Positions 41,893 through 50,275 of a stretch of 57,681 nt of DNA are shown here, one piece after another; position 1 is the first letter of the stretch; every line of letters starts with the position of its first letter. This DNA comes from an uncultured Lachnospiraceae bacterium (GTDB lineage: Bacteria; Bacillota; Clostridia; Lachnospirales; Lachnospiraceae). The stretch spans positions 1 through 57,681 of the forward strand of contig CAJUDQ010000018.1 in assembly GCA_910585215.1 (NCBI GenBank), given 5' to 3'. The notes under the pieces are model-generated. The model made no database searches. It saw nothing but the letters and a program-made list of their open reading frames with translations, and was not told the DNA's origin. The position numbers were made by a program, and so were the translations under genes.

Positions 41893-41920
41893 AAGGACCG
41901 GATTTTTCCGGTCCTTTTTC
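41893..41920 (+). terminator. Terminator of the permease group
   Basis: Perfect 10-bp stem AAGGACCGGA (41893-41902) with TCCGGTCCTT (41907-41916), four-base loop, then TTTC. The following 200 bp to the next gene hold no feature beyond a weak TACCGGTAAA/TTTACTGGTA repeat. Confidence 0.93.
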
Positions 41921-42126
41921 TATCTGAAGCAACAGGTGAGAAGGTATTTTTTCAGTCAGGAAGAAAATTTCATAAAATTTTTGTCGGCAATCATAAGCTC
42001 AAATGAATTATCGTAAAAGGTAACCTGTTGACGTATTTTACTTCAGATAATACCGGTAAATGTTTGCCACTCAATAATGATGAATAAATGTTTACTGGTA
42101 ATAATATAGTATATGCAGCCTCCGGT

Positions 42127-42954
42127 TTATGGTTCCTCATAATTCAGATAATCGAGAGGGTCCACAGCTGTACCATTGCAGGTCAGCTTCAGATAAAGAT
42201 TTGCACCCTCTACGGTATAATATTTTGTTGGCTCAGAAATGTATCCGATTAAATCGCCCTTTGCCACAGCGCTGCCTTCGTCAACCTGAATATCCTTTAA
42301 CTGTCCATAAGTCAGTTCATACTGATTGCCTAAATCCATACTGATAAAGCGGCCTGTCTCTTCATTATAGCTGTTTGCAGTAACAATACCGTCTGCTGCT
42401 GCATAGACCGGCGAATTGAGGCTGCTTCGAATACAGACTGCATCACTTGTTTTATACATGTCCAGAGTAGCGAAATAAGTGGTTGTATCCATACTGAATT
42501 CAATCACAATGTCGTTGGTTTCAACAGGCCATACAAGAATACTGTTGTTTGTAAAAGAAAGGGAAGAAGCAGGAGCATTGACCGAAGCTCCGTTTTCTGA
42601 AGAAGTAGAGGTTTCTTCCGAAATATGTGCTTTTGTGACTTCTTCGGAAGGAACAGCTTCCACAGGTTCTGTCTGTGGCTCTGTTGGAGGCTGTGTGGTT
42701 TCCTCTGCCTCTGTGGTGGTTTCCTTATTTACTTTTGCTGCCGCATCCTTATCATTGCTTGTAGGTGATTCCGTTGTGTCTTTCTCAGGCTTTTTTTCAG
42801 AGCTGCTTTCCGCCTCAACAATCTGTGGAGTATCTGGAGACTTGTTTTTTCCTGAAATCATGATTCCGGCTACAAGACCAGATATTGCCATAACACTGAT
42901 AATAGACATAATAATAATGCTTCTGTCTTTTATAATACGTTTTCTTGAATACAT
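42127..42954 (-). CDS. spoIIQ: SpoIIQ-like degenerate M23 (LytM) protein
   Basis: A 275-residue protein with one N-terminal membrane helix (about residues 13-33), a long Thr/Glu/Pro/Ser linker (about 35-125) and a LytM-fold domain (about 135-275). SPVYAAADGIV and VDEGSAVAKGDLIGYI are fold landmarks. The zinc ligands of active peptidases are missing: the expected HxGxD region reads SDAVC, and the expected YxHL reads YGQL, so it should be inactive. This matches B. subtilis SpoIIQ, which anchors the forespore half of the SpoIIQ-SpoIIIAH channel. A sigma-F-like promoter upstream supports the call. AGGAGG precedes the ATG. Confidence 0.82.
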   Translation of the reverse strand: MYSRKRIIKDRSIIIMSIISVMAISGLVAGIMISGKNKSPDTPQIVEAESSSEKKPEKDTTESPTSNDKDAAAKVNKETTTEAEETTQPPTEPQTEPVEAVPSEEVTKAHISEETSTSSENGASVNAPASSLSFTNNSILVWPVETNDIVIEFSMDTTTYFATLDMYKTSDAVCIRSSLNSPVYAAADGIVTANSYNEETGRFISMDLGNQYELTYGQLKDIQVDEGSAVAKGDLIGYISEPTKYYTVEGANLYLKLTCNGTAVDPLDYLNYEEP

Positions 42955-43003
42955 GCTTACCTCCTGTAATGAATGTGGAATTAAAAAATAAGTCTTTACT
43001 AAA

Positions 43004-43033
43004 AAGTATTTCCTTCTTGTGTGGATAATATTC
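43004..43033 (-). promoter_or_regulatory. Sigma-F-like promoter of the SpoIIQ-like gene
   Basis: Read on the minus strand: GAATA, a 15-bp spacer, then GGAAATACTT. The second element matches the sigma-F -10 consensus (GGNRANAMTW) at every position and the first matches the -35 (GYWTA) at four of five. The start of transcription would be about 45 bp before the gene. Confidence 0.65.
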
Positions 43034-43215
43034 TAAAAAACAATTGGAAATGGGTTGATTTTTCTGGCAAATAGGTGTATATTAAGAATATGATATGTAG
43101 TATTAAAAACTACATAGTAAAATATTTGTAAACATATAATATAATTTCGAATATTGGATAATATGTTATTGATGTATCATTTTAAAAAATTTTTATTCAG
43201 GAAGGGAGATTTATT

Positions 43216-43863
43216 ATGAAACATTTAAAGGACCCGGGAAGCGCAATTACACATTTTATAGGAATGATGATGGCTTTGTTTGCAGCACTGCCGCTTATGC
43301 TCAGAGCATTTCACAATCCCGATAGAATTCATATTCTGTCACTTCTGGTATTTATTGTGAGTATGGTACTTTTGTACGCTGCAAGTACATTGTATCACTC
43401 TCTTAATCTCTCAAAAAAGATGAACAGAATTTTGAAAAAAACTGACCATATGATGATTTTTGTTTTGATTGCAGGAACCTATACACCAATATGTCTGAAT
43501 GTTTTGGATAAAGAAACAGGTATTCCGCTTTTATGTCTTGTATGGCTGATAGCTGCTGTTGGAATTATAATTAAGGCATTTTTTGTCTATTGTCCAAAGT
43601 GGTTTTCTTCTATTTTATATATTGGCATGGGCTGGCTGTGTGTACTTGTTTTTTCAAGACTTTTAAATGAGCTGTCAAATGAAGCGTTTGGATGGCTTCT
43701 GGCAGGAGGAATTATTTATACCATTGGAGGAATTATCTATGCATTAAAACTTCCGGTTTTTAATTCCCTTCACAGGAACTTTGGCAGCCATGAAATTTTT
43801 CATCTGTTCGTTATGGCGGGAAGCTTTTGTCACTTTGTTCTGATGTATTGTTTTATAGCATAG
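43216..43863 (+). CDS. Hemolysin III / PAQR-family membrane protein
   Basis: A 215-residue seven-helix membrane protein of the HlyIII (YqfA) family. The conserved set is present: an N-terminal DPGSAITHFIGM, YAASTLYHSL, KTDHMMIFVLIAGTYTPICL and the C-terminal SHEIFHLFVMAGSFCHFV, whose Ser, Asp and His residues form the zinc site of PAQR proteins. The name comes from a Bacillus cereus pore former, but the usual bacterial role is in membrane lipid homeostasis, not toxicity. GGAAGGGAG precedes the ATG. Monocistronic. An 8-bp repeat TATGTAGT/ACTACATA lies in the upstream gap at 43094-43116. Confidence 0.93.
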   Translation: MKHLKDPGSAITHFIGMMMALFAALPLMLRAFHNPDRIHILSLLVFIVSMVLLYAASTLYHSLNLSKKMNRILKKTDHMMIFVLIAGTYTPICLNVLDKETGIPLLCLVWLIAAVGIIIKAFFVYCPKWFSSILYIGMGWLCVLVFSRLLNELSNEAFGWLLAGGIIYTIGGIIYALKLPVFNSLHRNFGSHEIFHLFVMAGSFCHFVLMYCFIA

Positions 43864-43886
43864 ATATAATTCGTTGTTTTTGATTT

Positions 43887-43919
43887 TTCCTCCTTTTAGA
43901 TATGTTCCAAAAGGAGGAA
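43887..43919 (+). other. Hairpin burying an SD-like sequence after hlyIII
   Basis: TTCCTCCTTTT (43887-43897) pairs perfectly with AAAAGGAGGAA (43909-43919). No start codon or gene follows the SD-like arm, and no T tract follows, so its role is unclear; it may stabilise the hlyIII 3' end. Confidence 0.5.
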
Positions 43920-44004
43920 GATAAAAGAAGAAAAACATTGAATTTTCCTAATATTTCGCTGTTTGAGGAAGAAATTACCTGCTTAAAAAAGTTTTCTTAA
44001 CCAC

Positions 44005-44033
44005 TTGACAGAAATAGGTGATTGAGTTATTAT
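44005..44033 (+). promoter_or_regulatory. Sigma-A promoter of the chemosensory operon
   Basis: Consensus TTGACA (44005-44010), 17-bp spacer, TATTAT (44028-44033), about 65 bp upstream of the first gene. Confidence 0.8.
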
Positions 44034-44098
44034 TATACAGAGTTAGAAGAGGTTTTTTCAGTTAAAGATAAAGAAATTTATTCGATGAGGAGTTAATT

Positions 44099-45184
44099 AT
44101 GAGCAAACAGCAGATATTGATTGTTGATGACGAAGAAATAAACAGAGCGATACTCACCGGAATATTTGAGAATGAAGGTTATGAAATTCTTCAGGCAGAG
44201 AACGGAAGAGATGCTATCCATTTGCTGGACAGTAATTTTAACATTGTACTTGTTTTGCTGGATGTTATTATGCCTGTTCTGGATGGATTTGGAGTGCTGG
44301 AATATATGAAGCAGAACGAACTGCTCGATTCGATTCCAGTTATATTGATTACCGGTGAAGTTTCAAGCGAAAGTGAAGACCGGGCATATACATATGGCGT
44401 GGCGGATGTCATGCACAAACCATTCTATCCTCATGTAGTGAAGAGAAGAGGTAAGAATATTATTGAGCTGTATCAGAGTAAATGCGAAATGGAGAGGCGC
44501 CTGAAGGAACAGGAAGAGGCTATCATGGAAAAGGAGAAGAAAATCCGTGATAACAATGAATTTATGATTGATGCACTCAGTTCCGTTGTAGAATTCAGAA
44601 GCGCCGAGACGGGTGAGCATATCAAGCGTATTAAGTATTTTACAAGAATCTTGTGTAAATATCTTATGAAATACTTCCCGAAATATGGTCTGACCCCTGT
44701 TCAGGTGGATGAGATTGCAAGGGCGGCTGCTCTGCATGATATAGGTAAAATAGGAATTCCAGATGCGATTCTTTTGAAACCCGGACGTTTGACATCAGAA
44801 GAGTTTGAAATTATGAAAACTCATACAACGATTGGCTGTGAGATGTTGGTGAAGTTCCGCAAGAATCAGACAGATGAATTTTATCGCTGCTGTTACGATA
44901 TTTGCCGTTATCATCATGAAAGATGGGATGGAAATGGATATCCCGACCATCTCGCAGGTGATGATATTCCGATTAGTGCACAGATTGTTGCAGTTGCGGA
45001 TGTTTATGATGCGCTGGTAAGCCCAAGAGTATATAAGAGCGCATATGCCAGTAATGAAGCATTTGATATGATTTTAAACGGTGAATGTGGTCTGTTTTCT
45101 CCGGACATTATGGAATGTTTCTCATATGCAAAGGAAGATTTCTTTAATATTGTGGAAGTAATCCATATGTTTAATTTTTCGTAA
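44099..45184 (+). CDS. Response regulator with HD-GYP c-di-GMP phosphodiesterase domain
   Basis: A 361-residue protein. The receiver domain (residues 1-125) has the acidic pair in VDDEE and the phospho-acceptor D55 in LLDVIMP. After a coiled-coil linker (about 128-155), the HD-GYP domain (about 160-355) has a full set of motifs: GEHIKRIKYF, HDIGKIGIPD with H213-D214, KTHTTIGCEML, HHERWDGNGYP with GYP at 280-282, and VADVYDAL. It should hydrolyse c-di-GMP when the receiver is phosphorylated. First gene of the chemosensory operon; a terminator-like hairpin separates it from the kinase gene, so it may be made in excess. Confidence 0.94.
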   Translation: MSKQQILIVDDEEINRAILTGIFENEGYEILQAENGRDAIHLLDSNFNIVLVLLDVIMPVLDGFGVLEYMKQNELLDSIPVILITGEVSSESEDRAYTYGVADVMHKPFYPHVVKRRGKNIIELYQSKCEMERRLKEQEEAIMEKEKKIRDNNEFMIDALSSVVEFRSAETGEHIKRIKYFTRILCKYLMKYFPKYGLTPVQVDEIARAAALHDIGKIGIPDAILLKPGRLTSEEFEIMKTHTTIGCEMLVKFRKNQTDEFYRCCYDICRYHHERWDGNGYPDHLAGDDIPISAQIVAVADVYDALVSPRVYKSAYASNEAFDMILNGECGLFSPDIMECFSYAKEDFFNIVEVIHMFNFS

Positions 45185-45204
45185 TGGGTAGAAACGGATG
45201 GTAC

Positions 45205-45250
45205 AGGGCAGCAAAGAAATATATATGCTTTTGCTGTCCTTTTTCTTTTT
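45205..45250 (+). terminator. Intra-operon terminator or attenuator
   Basis: AGGGCAGCAAA (45205-45215) pairs with TTTGCTGTCCT (45230-45240) with one G-U pair, followed by TTTTCTTTTT. It lies between the first HD-GYP gene and the kinase gene. Confidence 0.85.
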
Positions 45251-45269
45251 ATGACTGGAGATGATAGCT

Positions 45270-46712
45270 ATGGAGCAAAATGGTGCTTGTATGTTTGCCG
45301 TGGAAAATGCGCTGGAAATGACTCTGATGTTTGATAAAACCGGAAAGATTGTCTATGCAAATGCTGTGGCAAAAAAGCTGCTTGATTATGGAGATGAGAT
45401 ATATAATCAGAATATCAGCGATGTTTTCCCGAATACTTTTAAAATACAAAAAGAAATGTTTGAAACAAACTGTTCATTTGGAGAGGAACTGCAAAATCTT
45501 GTGGCATATAGGAAAAATCTTACATGTTTTCCTGTAGAAGCAAGACTTATAAATTATGCCACTGATTCCGATATATATATATGTATGGCGAATGATATGC
45601 TGAAAAAGGAATTTTTAAGCAGGGAGATAGAGCGCGTCAGAGAGGAAGCGCAGCAGGCAATGAAAGTAAAGTCTGAGTTTGTGGCAAATGTTACACATGA
45701 GCTTCGAACTCCGGTAAACGGAATTCTTGGCAATGTCAGGGAGCTTATGAGTGAAGAACTGGAGTCACAGGTGGAAAAACCTCTGAAAATTATAGAACGC
45801 TGCTGTGGTGATATGAATAAAATCATCAATAATATTTTGGATTTTTCAAAGTTGGAAGCTGGAAAATTTACTCTGGAATTACGCAAGTTTGATTTTCGAA
45901 ATATGCTTGATTATGTAAAGGCCAATCATATTAACAAAATCACAGAAAAGGGACTTGAATTTTTTATGACAGTATCTCCGCAGGTGCCACAGCATATAAT
46001 AGGTGATGAACTGCGGATTGTGCAAATTTTAAATAATCTTCTCTCCAATGCCCTTAAGTTTACAACCATAGGGCAGATTACAGTGGAGGTTATTCGGACT
46101 GCACAGGTAAATGATAGAATAGAACTGTTTTTTATTGTAAAGGATTCCGGTATTGGTATTGACAATGCAGATAAAGATAAACTGTTTCAGAGTTTTTCAC
46201 AGGTGGATGCTTCGATTTCAAGAAAGTATGGAGGCACCGGTCTGGGCCTTAATATCTGCAAGCAGCTTGTGGAGCTGATGGGCGGAACAATCGAGGTAGA
46301 GAGTGAGAAAAACCGTGGAAGTACCTTTTCTTTTTCCATATGGGCAGGTGCATGTGAAGAAGATATGGTTCCTGTACAGATGGAGGATTTGAAAATGCCG
46401 TCTTTTTCTATGGAATCTTCTGTGGATGAAAGCAGAGAAAAAGCTGAAAATACCCGCCAATACGGTACACCTGAAAATCAGGAGGTTCTCAAAAGAAATC
46501 TGTCGAAACTGATACTCTGCGTGGAAATGGAAAACTGGGAAAAGGCGGAGATGTTTATGGAAACCATTCGGCAGTTGACGGAAGGGGCGCCGCGAGAGGT
46601 AGGCCGTATTATTCTGCGCTTGAAGATGGCAGTTCAAAAAGAGAATTATGATAAGGTAAGTTCTGGATTTGAAGAATTAAAAACTCTGCTGCAGTCGGAA
46701 GGAAGTGTATAG
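45270..46712 (+). CDS. PAS-containing sensor histidine kinase
   Basis: A 480-residue cytosolic kinase: PAS-like domain (about residues 5-110, MFDKTGKIVYANAVAKKLL), short coiled coil, HisKA (FVANVTHELRTPVNGI with H143), HATPase (LNNLLSNALKF, VKDSGIGID, YGGTGLGLNICKQL) to about 370, and a C-terminal helical region of about 110 residues. That region resembles an Hpt bundle but has no phosphorylatable His in the expected place. There are no membrane helices or receiver domain. I place the start at ATG 45270 (TGGAG nine bases before) rather than 45261. It sits between two REC-HD-GYP genes, its likely targets. Its stop codon abuts the next ATG. Confidence 0.92.
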   Translation: MEQNGACMFAVENALEMTLMFDKTGKIVYANAVAKKLLDYGDEIYNQNISDVFPNTFKIQKEMFETNCSFGEELQNLVAYRKNLTCFPVEARLINYATDSDIYICMANDMLKKEFLSREIERVREEAQQAMKVKSEFVANVTHELRTPVNGILGNVRELMSEELESQVEKPLKIIERCCGDMNKIINNILDFSKLEAGKFTLELRKFDFRNMLDYVKANHINKITEKGLEFFMTVSPQVPQHIIGDELRIVQILNNLLSNALKFTTIGQITVEVIRTAQVNDRIELFFIVKDSGIGIDNADKDKLFQSFSQVDASISRKYGGTGLGLNICKQLVELMGGTIEVESEKNRGSTFSFSIWAGACEEDMVPVQMEDLKMPSFSMESSVDESREKAENTRQYGTPENQEVLKRNLSKLILCVEMENWEKAEMFMETIRQLTEGAPREVGRIILRLKMAVQKENYDKVSSGFEELKTLLQSEGSV

Positions 46713-47795
46713 ATGATTTATGAGAATAAGGAAAGCACCATAACAGAAGGAACAGCCAGAGAAAAGAGAAAGATTCTGATTGTAGATGATGTGGAAATGA
46801 ACAGAATCGTTCTGGAGGAAATTATAAAAAATATGGGCTGTGAACCTGTTTTGGCAGAAGATGGCGAGGAAGCGCTTGAAAAGGCAAAAGAATGTATTCC
46901 GCAGTTGATTTTGACAGACATCTCCATGCCTGGAATAAATGGGTATGAACTGTGCAGTATTTTAAAGAAAAATGAGAAGACAAGAAATATTCCGGTTGTC
47001 TTTATTTCAGCCTTTGACAATCCTCAGGATATTGTGGAGGGATTTTCTCTCGGGGGAGAGGATTATATTACAAAACCATTTATTCCCGAGCTTGTACAGG
47101 CACGTGTGATTGTTCACCTGAGACTTCATGAAGCAAAGCAGGAGCTTATGGAAATGAACAGGCGTCTTCAGGTTTCAGTCAGTGAGCAGCTGAAGCAGAT
47201 GGAGATGGAAAAAAAGAATATTTTATATGCTCTGGCAGATATTGCAGCGAAAAATTCTTCATATAAAAAGGAGTATCTCAAAAGGTTAAGTAAAAACTGC
47301 GGAATCCTGGCACAAGGTATGCAACTTTCACCGTTATTTGAGGATCAGATTTCAGATACCTATATTGATACAATAGAACTGGCAGCGCCTTTGTGTGATA
47401 TTGGAAATATTGGAATACCAATGGAAATTTTGAGAAAAAATGCTGCTTTTACAGAGGAAGAAGCAGCTATTGTGGAGACTCATACAGAGATTGGAGCAAA
47501 GCTTTTGCAGGATTTACATGTTACAAATGATTATAATGATTTTATTAAAATGTCAATAGATATCGCTCATTATCATCATGAAAACTGGGATGGAAGTGGA
47601 TATCCTAACAAATTAAAAAATAATAATATTCCATTGTCAGCACAGATTGTTTCCATAGTGGCTACCTATTGTCTGTTGACGGGCCAGAGTTATAACAGAG
47701 AGGAAGCGCTTGAACTTATGAAAAAGAATTCAGGTGTAAAATTTAATCCAGATATTTTTAATATATGTTGTAAAATTTCGCGTCAATTTTGCTGA
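46713..47795 (+). CDS. Response regulator with degenerate HD-GYP domain
   Basis: A 360-residue paralogue of the first operon gene. The receiver (about residues 18-140) is intact, with D69 in LTDISMPG. In the HD-GYP part the catalytic residues are lost: the HD pair reads CDIGN (C228-D229), the first His region reads YKKEYLKRL instead of GEHIKRI, and VADVYDAL has become VATYCLLTG. HYHHENWDGSGYP survives. It is therefore expected to bind or sense rather than cleave c-di-GMP, perhaps as a partner or titrator of the active paralogue. It starts on the base after the kinase stop codon. Confidence 0.9.
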   Translation: MIYENKESTITEGTAREKRKILIVDDVEMNRIVLEEIIKNMGCEPVLAEDGEEALEKAKECIPQLILTDISMPGINGYELCSILKKNEKTRNIPVVFISAFDNPQDIVEGFSLGGEDYITKPFIPELVQARVIVHLRLHEAKQELMEMNRRLQVSVSEQLKQMEMEKKNILYALADIAAKNSSYKKEYLKRLSKNCGILAQGMQLSPLFEDQISDTYIDTIELAAPLCDIGNIGIPMEILRKNAAFTEEEAAIVETHTEIGAKLLQDLHVTNDYNDFIKMSIDIAHYHHENWDGSGYPNKLKNNNIPLSAQIVSIVATYCLLTGQSYNREEALELMKKNSGVKFNPDIFNICCKISRQFC

Positions 47796-47866
47796 TTTAA
47801 AAAATTTTATTTAGAAAGCAATTAACACAAATATTGATTGTAATGTTTACAGGAGGAGTGAAAAGC

Positions 47867-48682
47867 TTGATTACGGATGAAGAGTTTTTGAAGGTTTCGT
47901 CTTATATGAAACAGAACTACGGAATTGATTTGAGTCAGAAAAAGGTGATTGTAAATGGAAGACTGGAAAATCATATTAAGTCGGGTGGCTGGAAAAATCT
48001 TCATGACTATATGGAGGCCATGAAAAAGGACCGGTCAGGAGAACTGGAAAAGATGTTGGTTAATCTTCTGACAACAAATCATACATATTTTATGAGAGAG
48101 TTTGAGCATTTTGAATATTTTAAAACAGTAGTACTTCCGTGGTTGAAAACAAAAGAAAATAAAAAAAAGGATTTGCGTATCTGGTGTGGTGCGGCCTCCA
48201 CAGGAGAAGAGCCTTATATGATTGCTATGGTATTGTCTGATTTTTTTGGTCTGGAGCACTCATCATGGGATACAAAACTTTTGGCAACGGATATATCCAC
48301 AAGAGCACTTATGCAGGCGATGGCAGGAGTGTATACTGCAGAGCAGCTTACAAATCTTCCTGACCAGTGGAAAAAACATTTTTTTACACCTGTTGCAGGC
48401 GGAAGCCAGTATGCAGTGAAAGAGGAACTGAAAAAGGAGATTCTTTTCCGGCAGTTTAATCTGATGGAGCCATTTCCATTTAAAAATAAAATGCATACTG
48501 TTTTTCTGCGCAATGTAATGATTTACTTTGATGCAAAGACAAAAAGGGATTTGGTGCAGAAGGTCTATGATTGTCTGATACCGGGAGGTTATCTGTTTAT
48601 TGGAACAACAGAGACACTCGATAGAAACACTTCTCCATTTCAGATTATTAAGCCGTCAATATTTAGAAAAAAGGAAGGATGA
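47867..48682 (+). CDS. cheR: Chemotaxis protein methyltransferase CheR
   Basis: About 271 residues. The small N-terminal helical domain (residues 1-75, with TTNHTYFMRE) recognises the receptor, and the SAM-dependent methyltransferase domain has WCGAASTGEEPYMIAMVL, ATDISTRAL, DQWKKHFF and VFLRNVMIYF. It methylates glutamates of the chemoreceptor as the adaptation enzyme opposing CheB. Start chosen at TTG 47867, ten bases after AGGAGG; a GTG at 47858 is too close to it. About 70 bp follow the previous gene. Confidence 0.96.
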   Translation: MITDEEFLKVSSYMKQNYGIDLSQKKVIVNGRLENHIKSGGWKNLHDYMEAMKKDRSGELEKMLVNLLTTNHTYFMREFEHFEYFKTVVLPWLKTKENKKKDLRIWCGAASTGEEPYMIAMVLSDFFGLEHSSWDTKLLATDISTRALMQAMAGVYTAEQLTNLPDQWKKHFFTPVAGGSQYAVKEELKKEILFRQFNLMEPFPFKNKMHTVFLRNVMIYFDAKTKRDLVQKVYDCLIPGGYLFIGTTETLDRNTSPFQIIKPSIFRKKEG

Positions 48683-48691
48683 GTATAGATT

Positions 48692-49726
48692 ATGAGGCCA
48701 ATTAAGGTTTTGGTAACAGAGGATTCGATTGTGTTTCGGGAGCTTTTGGTTCAAAATCTAAGCAGGGACCCTGCGATACAGGTAGTGGCAGTTGCGAAGG
48801 ACCCTTTTGAGGCGAGAGATGCTATCTTGCAGTATCATCCGGATGTTATGACATTGGATGTGGAACTTCCGAGAATGAGTGGAATCGAATTTTTAAGAAA
48901 ACTGATACCTCAGTATCCACTTCCTGTTGTAGTTATCAGCGCTCTGAGTGATAAGGTGTTTGATGCGCTGAATGCAGGCGCGGTAGATTTTGTGGCAAAG
49001 CCAAGTATATCAAGCAGAAAACAGTTAGAGGACTTTATCAGAAATGAACTTCTGGTGAAAATTAAAATTGCATCTACAGTAAAAATCAGCAATATTAAAA
49101 AGACAGTTGCTCTGCAGCAGCAACAGCAGCAGCTGACACATGAAAAAGGAAGCAGTCTTATTCTTGCCATCGGAGCTTCAACAGGTGGTACAGAAGCGAT
49201 ATTTGCTGTAGCAAAAGAACTCGGTACCGATATTCCGGGAGTGGTAGTGGTACAGCATATGCCGCCTGGATTTACACAGATGTATGCAAAGAGACTTGAT
49301 GACCAGTGCAGAATCCATGTAAAGGAGGCCAGAACTGGAGACAAGGTAATGCCGGGACATATGTTAATAGCGCCAGGTGGAGATATGCATATGCATTTGG
49401 TAAAGGTAAATGGTGTTTATCAGGTGGAAATCAAAGCGGGACCGAAGGTAAACGGCCACTGTCCATCGGTGGATGTGCTGTTTGAATCAGTCGCAAAGGT
49501 AGCAAAAAATCATGCAGTAGGAGTTATTCTGACCGGAATGGGCGGAGATGGTGCAAAAGGCCTGCTTTCCATGAGAAAGGCGGGTGCCAGAACCGTAGGG
49601 CAGGATGAATCTACCTGTGTGGTTTATGGTATGCCAAAGGTCGCATATGACCTGGGGGCAGTGGAATATCAAGAAAAGTTGGATGATGTTCCAAAAAGAA
49701 TATATTCATTATTAAATAAAATGTAA
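48692..49726 (+). CDS. cheB: Chemotaxis methylesterase/deamidase CheB
   Basis: A 344-residue response regulator-enzyme. The receiver domain (residues 1-120) has D56 in LDVELPRMSG. After a Gln-rich linker (LQQQQQQL, about 140-148), the esterase domain (about 155-344) carries GASTGGTEA with the catalytic Ser163, VVQHMPPGF with the His, and ILTGMGGDGAKG with the Asp. It removes methyl groups from chemoreceptors and can deamidate them when phosphorylated by CheA. Starts nine bases after cheR. Confidence 0.97.
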   Translation: MRPIKVLVTEDSIVFRELLVQNLSRDPAIQVVAVAKDPFEARDAILQYHPDVMTLDVELPRMSGIEFLRKLIPQYPLPVVVISALSDKVFDALNAGAVDFVAKPSISSRKQLEDFIRNELLVKIKIASTVKISNIKKTVALQQQQQQLTHEKGSSLILAIGASTGGTEAIFAVAKELGTDIPGVVVVQHMPPGFTQMYAKRLDDQCRIHVKEARTGDKVMPGHMLIAPGGDMHMHLVKVNGVYQVEIKAGPKVNGHCPSVDVLFESVAKVAKNHAVGVILTGMGGDGAKGLLSMRKAGARTVGQDESTCVVYGMPKVAYDLGAVEYQEKLDDVPKRIYSLLNKM

Positions 49727-49737
49727 AGGAGAACGAC

Positions 49738-50130
49738 ATGAAGATTCTATTGGCAGAAGACGATTTTGCGACAAGAAAATTTATGGTAAATTTTCTGTCG
49801 AAGTATGGCGAATGTGATGTAACTGTGGACGGAATGGAAGCAGTCGATGCATTTATGATGGCTCTGGAAGATGATGAGCCTTACGATTTGGTATGCCTTG
49901 ATATTATGATGCCTGTCATGGATGGATATCAGGCGCTTGTAGGTATCCGCAATCTGGAAAAAGACAGGAATATTCCAGAGGATAAAGCGGTAAAGGTTAT
50001 TATGACTACCGCTTTGAATGAAGAAAGAAATGTCAAGATGGCATTTGAACTTGGATGTACCATATATTCCGGCAAGCCTATTGACCAGGACAGATTTGAA
50101 CAGGCGCTGAAAAAGCTCAACCTGATATAG
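49738..50130 (+). CDS. cheY: Single-domain response regulator, CheY-like
   Basis: A 130-residue stand-alone receiver: AEDD acidic pair near residue 8, D55 in CLDIMMPVMDG, the Thr of MTTALNE and the Lys of SGKPID. Position between cheB and cheA makes it the diffusible output of this kinase. In flagellated cells it would bind FliM, but no flagellar gene is present in the window and the Cys-rich, insertion-bearing helix region (LEDDEPYD) differs from classical CheY, so another target is possible. 11 bp after cheB. The 145-bp gap before cheA has weak AAATCYGAAA direct repeats. Confidence 0.9.
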   Translation: MKILLAEDDFATRKFMVNFLSKYGECDVTVDGMEAVDAFMMALEDDEPYDLVCLDIMMPVMDGYQALVGIRNLEKDRNIPEDKAVKVIMTTALNEERNVKMAFELGCTIYSGKPIDQDRFEQALKKLNLI

Positions 50131-50275
50131 TTCAAATCTGAAAGAACCCAAATCCGAAAAATCCAAATTTGATGAAATATAACCGAAATACAATACAATC
50201 GGAATTTATTTCAATGGAAATTTATTACAAATGAGATTATAAGAACATGTTAGAATATGCAGAAAGGAGAAGGAT

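Noticed and set aside
42557..42850. Thr/Glu/Pro repeats in the SpoIIQ-like linker as a DNA repeat or CRISPR
   Set aside because: Low-complexity coding sequence with irregular units; no fixed repeat and spacer lengths.
42479..42991. Plus-strand open frame opposite the SpoIIQ-like gene
   Set aside because: Produced by the Thr/Glu-rich linker read backwards; Val/Ser-rich low complexity and no ribosome site.
49100..49140. CAG-rich stretch in cheB as a variable microsatellite
   Set aside because: Only six or seven Gln codons in a linker; common in CheB and too short to call variable.
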